A DNA stretch of 64,000 bases from Kineosporia corallincola (GTDB lineage Bacteria > Actinomycetota > Actinomycetes > Actinomycetales > Kineosporiaceae), in assembly GCF_018499875.1 (NCBI RefSeq), contig NZ_JAHBAY010000023.1, positions 28,657 to 92,656 of the forward strand, read 5' to 3'. Under the pieces are notes generated by a model that saw only the letters and a list, made by a program, of their open reading frames with translations, did no database searches and was not told the DNA's origin. Below are positions 63,058-64,000 of the stretch, piece by piece. How positions within the stretch are numbered: the stretch's first letter is position 1; the number at the start of each line of letters is the position of its first letter. The position numbers and the translations under genes are program-made.

Positions 63058-64000
63058 GCCCGCCCTCCGCCGGCACCGGTCGGCGTTCACCTCGCAACAG
63101 CGTCACCCGGCCCCGACGAAACACACTGCCGGAGTCCTTGCCTCAGCTGCGGCTCATGTCCGTTCCTCGCCACGAGCCCTTTCCCGCCGATCGGGTCTAC
63201 CGGCCGGATGAGTTGCCCGAGGTTCACCCGGCACAGGGCGTTCTGCCCCTGGCGCTACCACTGACTGGCGTCTTCTCGCTTCCACCGCTCCACGATCAGA
63301 TCGAAAGTTGCAACAGCGAGAACACTTTCACATCGAAGGGGATATTCGGCGAGGCCACTGACCGCGATCTCGAAGCATCCCCAGGCGCCAGCAAGGTCCC
63401 CAAGGACCCGCATCGAGGCGGCCGCGACGGTGAAACCACTGCCTCGGGTGTCCCTCTCGGAACAACCGTGGGTTTCGCCGTACCGAGATACCTGGGACCG
63501 GCCCCCACCGAAGGCGAAGACGGCACACGGGAAGGCAAAACCCTCTCCCCACAGCCCGTTCACAACCAGGCGAACAAGGCAGGCAGTGAGTTGTCCACCC
63601 ACTGCGTCAATACCACATCGACCGAGCGGAGCAGCGGCCCCGAGGCCATGCTCCTGCTCCCCGAGGCCAGGCCCTGGGCAGCGGCTTTCATTCAGGCCGC
63701 CATGGAAGTCGCTCAAGGGCTACGCCCACCGACACAGCTGATCCGGTGGACCACCCCGGAGGTCCACGGAAAGCTCGTCCGCCGAGGGGAACTAACGATC
63801 CGGGCCCGACGTAACGGCGGCAACCCGGGGTCCAAGCCGCGGCTGCGCACGCTTGTCCTGTGCAGCCCGAAAACCGGGGTTCACGAGGTCAGCGCCGTGG
63901 TCGCGGAGCCACCGCGGGTCCGGGCCGTGGCCTTCCGGATGGAAGGGCTGCACGGACGCTGGCGCGTCACGGAACTTGAGATGCAGGGAAGGCTGGAGGA
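63054..64000 (+). CDS. Rv3235/DUF6459-family protein, cut off by the window end
   Basis: The first 315 codons of a frame that is open to the window edge. The first 200 residues are low-similarity and proline/glycine-rich; from about residue 215 the C-terminal domain (PWAAAFIQAAMEVAQGLRPP, IRWTTPEVHGKLVRRGELTIRARR) matches the actinobacterial Rv3235 family. The domain usually ends soon after this point. It is translationally coupled to the LysM gene, as seen in other actinobacteria near secA. Function unknown. Confidence 0.8.
   Translation, partial: MSPPSAGTGRRSPRNSVTRPRRNTLPESLPQLRLMSVPRHEPFPADRVYRPDELPEVHPAQGVLPLALPLTGVFSLPPLHDQIESCNSENTFTSKGIFGEATDRDLEASPGASKVPKDPHRGGRDGETTASGVPLGTTVGFAVPRYLGPAPTEGEDGTREGKTLSPQPVHNQANKAGSELSTHCVNTTSTERSSGPEAMLLLPEARPWAAAFIQAAMEVAQGLRPPTQLIRWTTPEVHGKLVRRGELTIRARRNGGNPGSKPRLRTLVLCSPKTGVHEVSAVVAEPPRVRAVAFRMEGLHGRWRVTELEMQGRLE

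Noticed and set aside
63255..63716. Minus-strand frame of about 150 codons near the window end
   Set aside because: It lies opposite the Rv3235-like gene, whose plus frame is open throughout, coupled to the LysM gene and has the family domain.

Overview
The window is chromosomal DNA of a high-GC actinomycete. The evidence is strong G/C at third codon positions throughout, frequent GTG starts and GTGA/ATGA stop-start overlaps, a WhiB1-type regulator, a SigF/SigB-type sigma factor with its anti-sigma factor, a PdtaS-type histidine kinase, a DinB/mycothiol-type protein, a very large NAD-dependent glutamate dehydrogenase, and the gene order prfB-ftsE-ftsX-M23 peptidase-smpB-ssrA known from mycobacteria and other actinobacteria. 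A Kineosporia/Kineococcus-like organism would fit, but that is a guess. No prophage, insertion sequence, CRISPR array or tRNA gene was seen.

Left part (0-31 kb): mostly metabolism and accessory genes. A truncated ROK sugar kinase, a 2-hydroxyacid dehydrogenase, a short acyl-CoA-dehydrogenase-like protein, a saccharopine-dehydrogenase-like oxidoreductase and a membrane diguanylate cyclase lie on the minus strand. Next come a gluconokinase and a complete adenosylcobalamin-dependent glycerol/diol dehydratase operon on the plus strand (small, large and medium subunits, both reactivase subunits, a GlcG/HbpS-like protein). The subunit order is unusual and no microcompartment genes are present. A LacI-type regulator, a GH2 glycosidase and a divergent three-gene sugar ABC importer form a carbohydrate locus with two near-identical palindromic operators in the divergent gap. 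A bluB gene (B12 lower-ligand synthesis) lies 8 kb beyond the dehydratase. Further on are a LuxR-type response regulator, a secreted protein with a caspase-like His/Cys pair, several alpha/beta hydrolases, a GlxA-type regulator, a D,D-carboxypeptidase, a DinB protein and HtpG.

Middle part (30-40 kb): a PIG-L-like protein, two paralogous membrane proteins (one with a long Q/G/Y-rich prion-like tail), then the tmRNA gene, smpB, an M23 peptidase, ftsX, ftsE and prfB. A small XRE regulator and a 190-bp 12-mer minisatellite follow.

Right part (40-64 kb): a Tad/Flp pilus operon (ATPase, two TadB/C proteins, pilin, three TadE/G-like proteins). Its likely partners, a TadZ-like ATPase and a SAF-domain CpaB-like protein, lie 14 kb away. 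Between them are a GNAT acetyltransferase, the rsbW-like/sigma factor pair, whiB1, pdtaS, the 1658-residue NAD-glutamate dehydrogenase, two small uncharacterised families and a HAD hydrolase. The window ends with an excisionase-type HTH protein, a conserved hypothetical, a LysM membrane protein and the start of an Rv3235/DUF6459-type protein.
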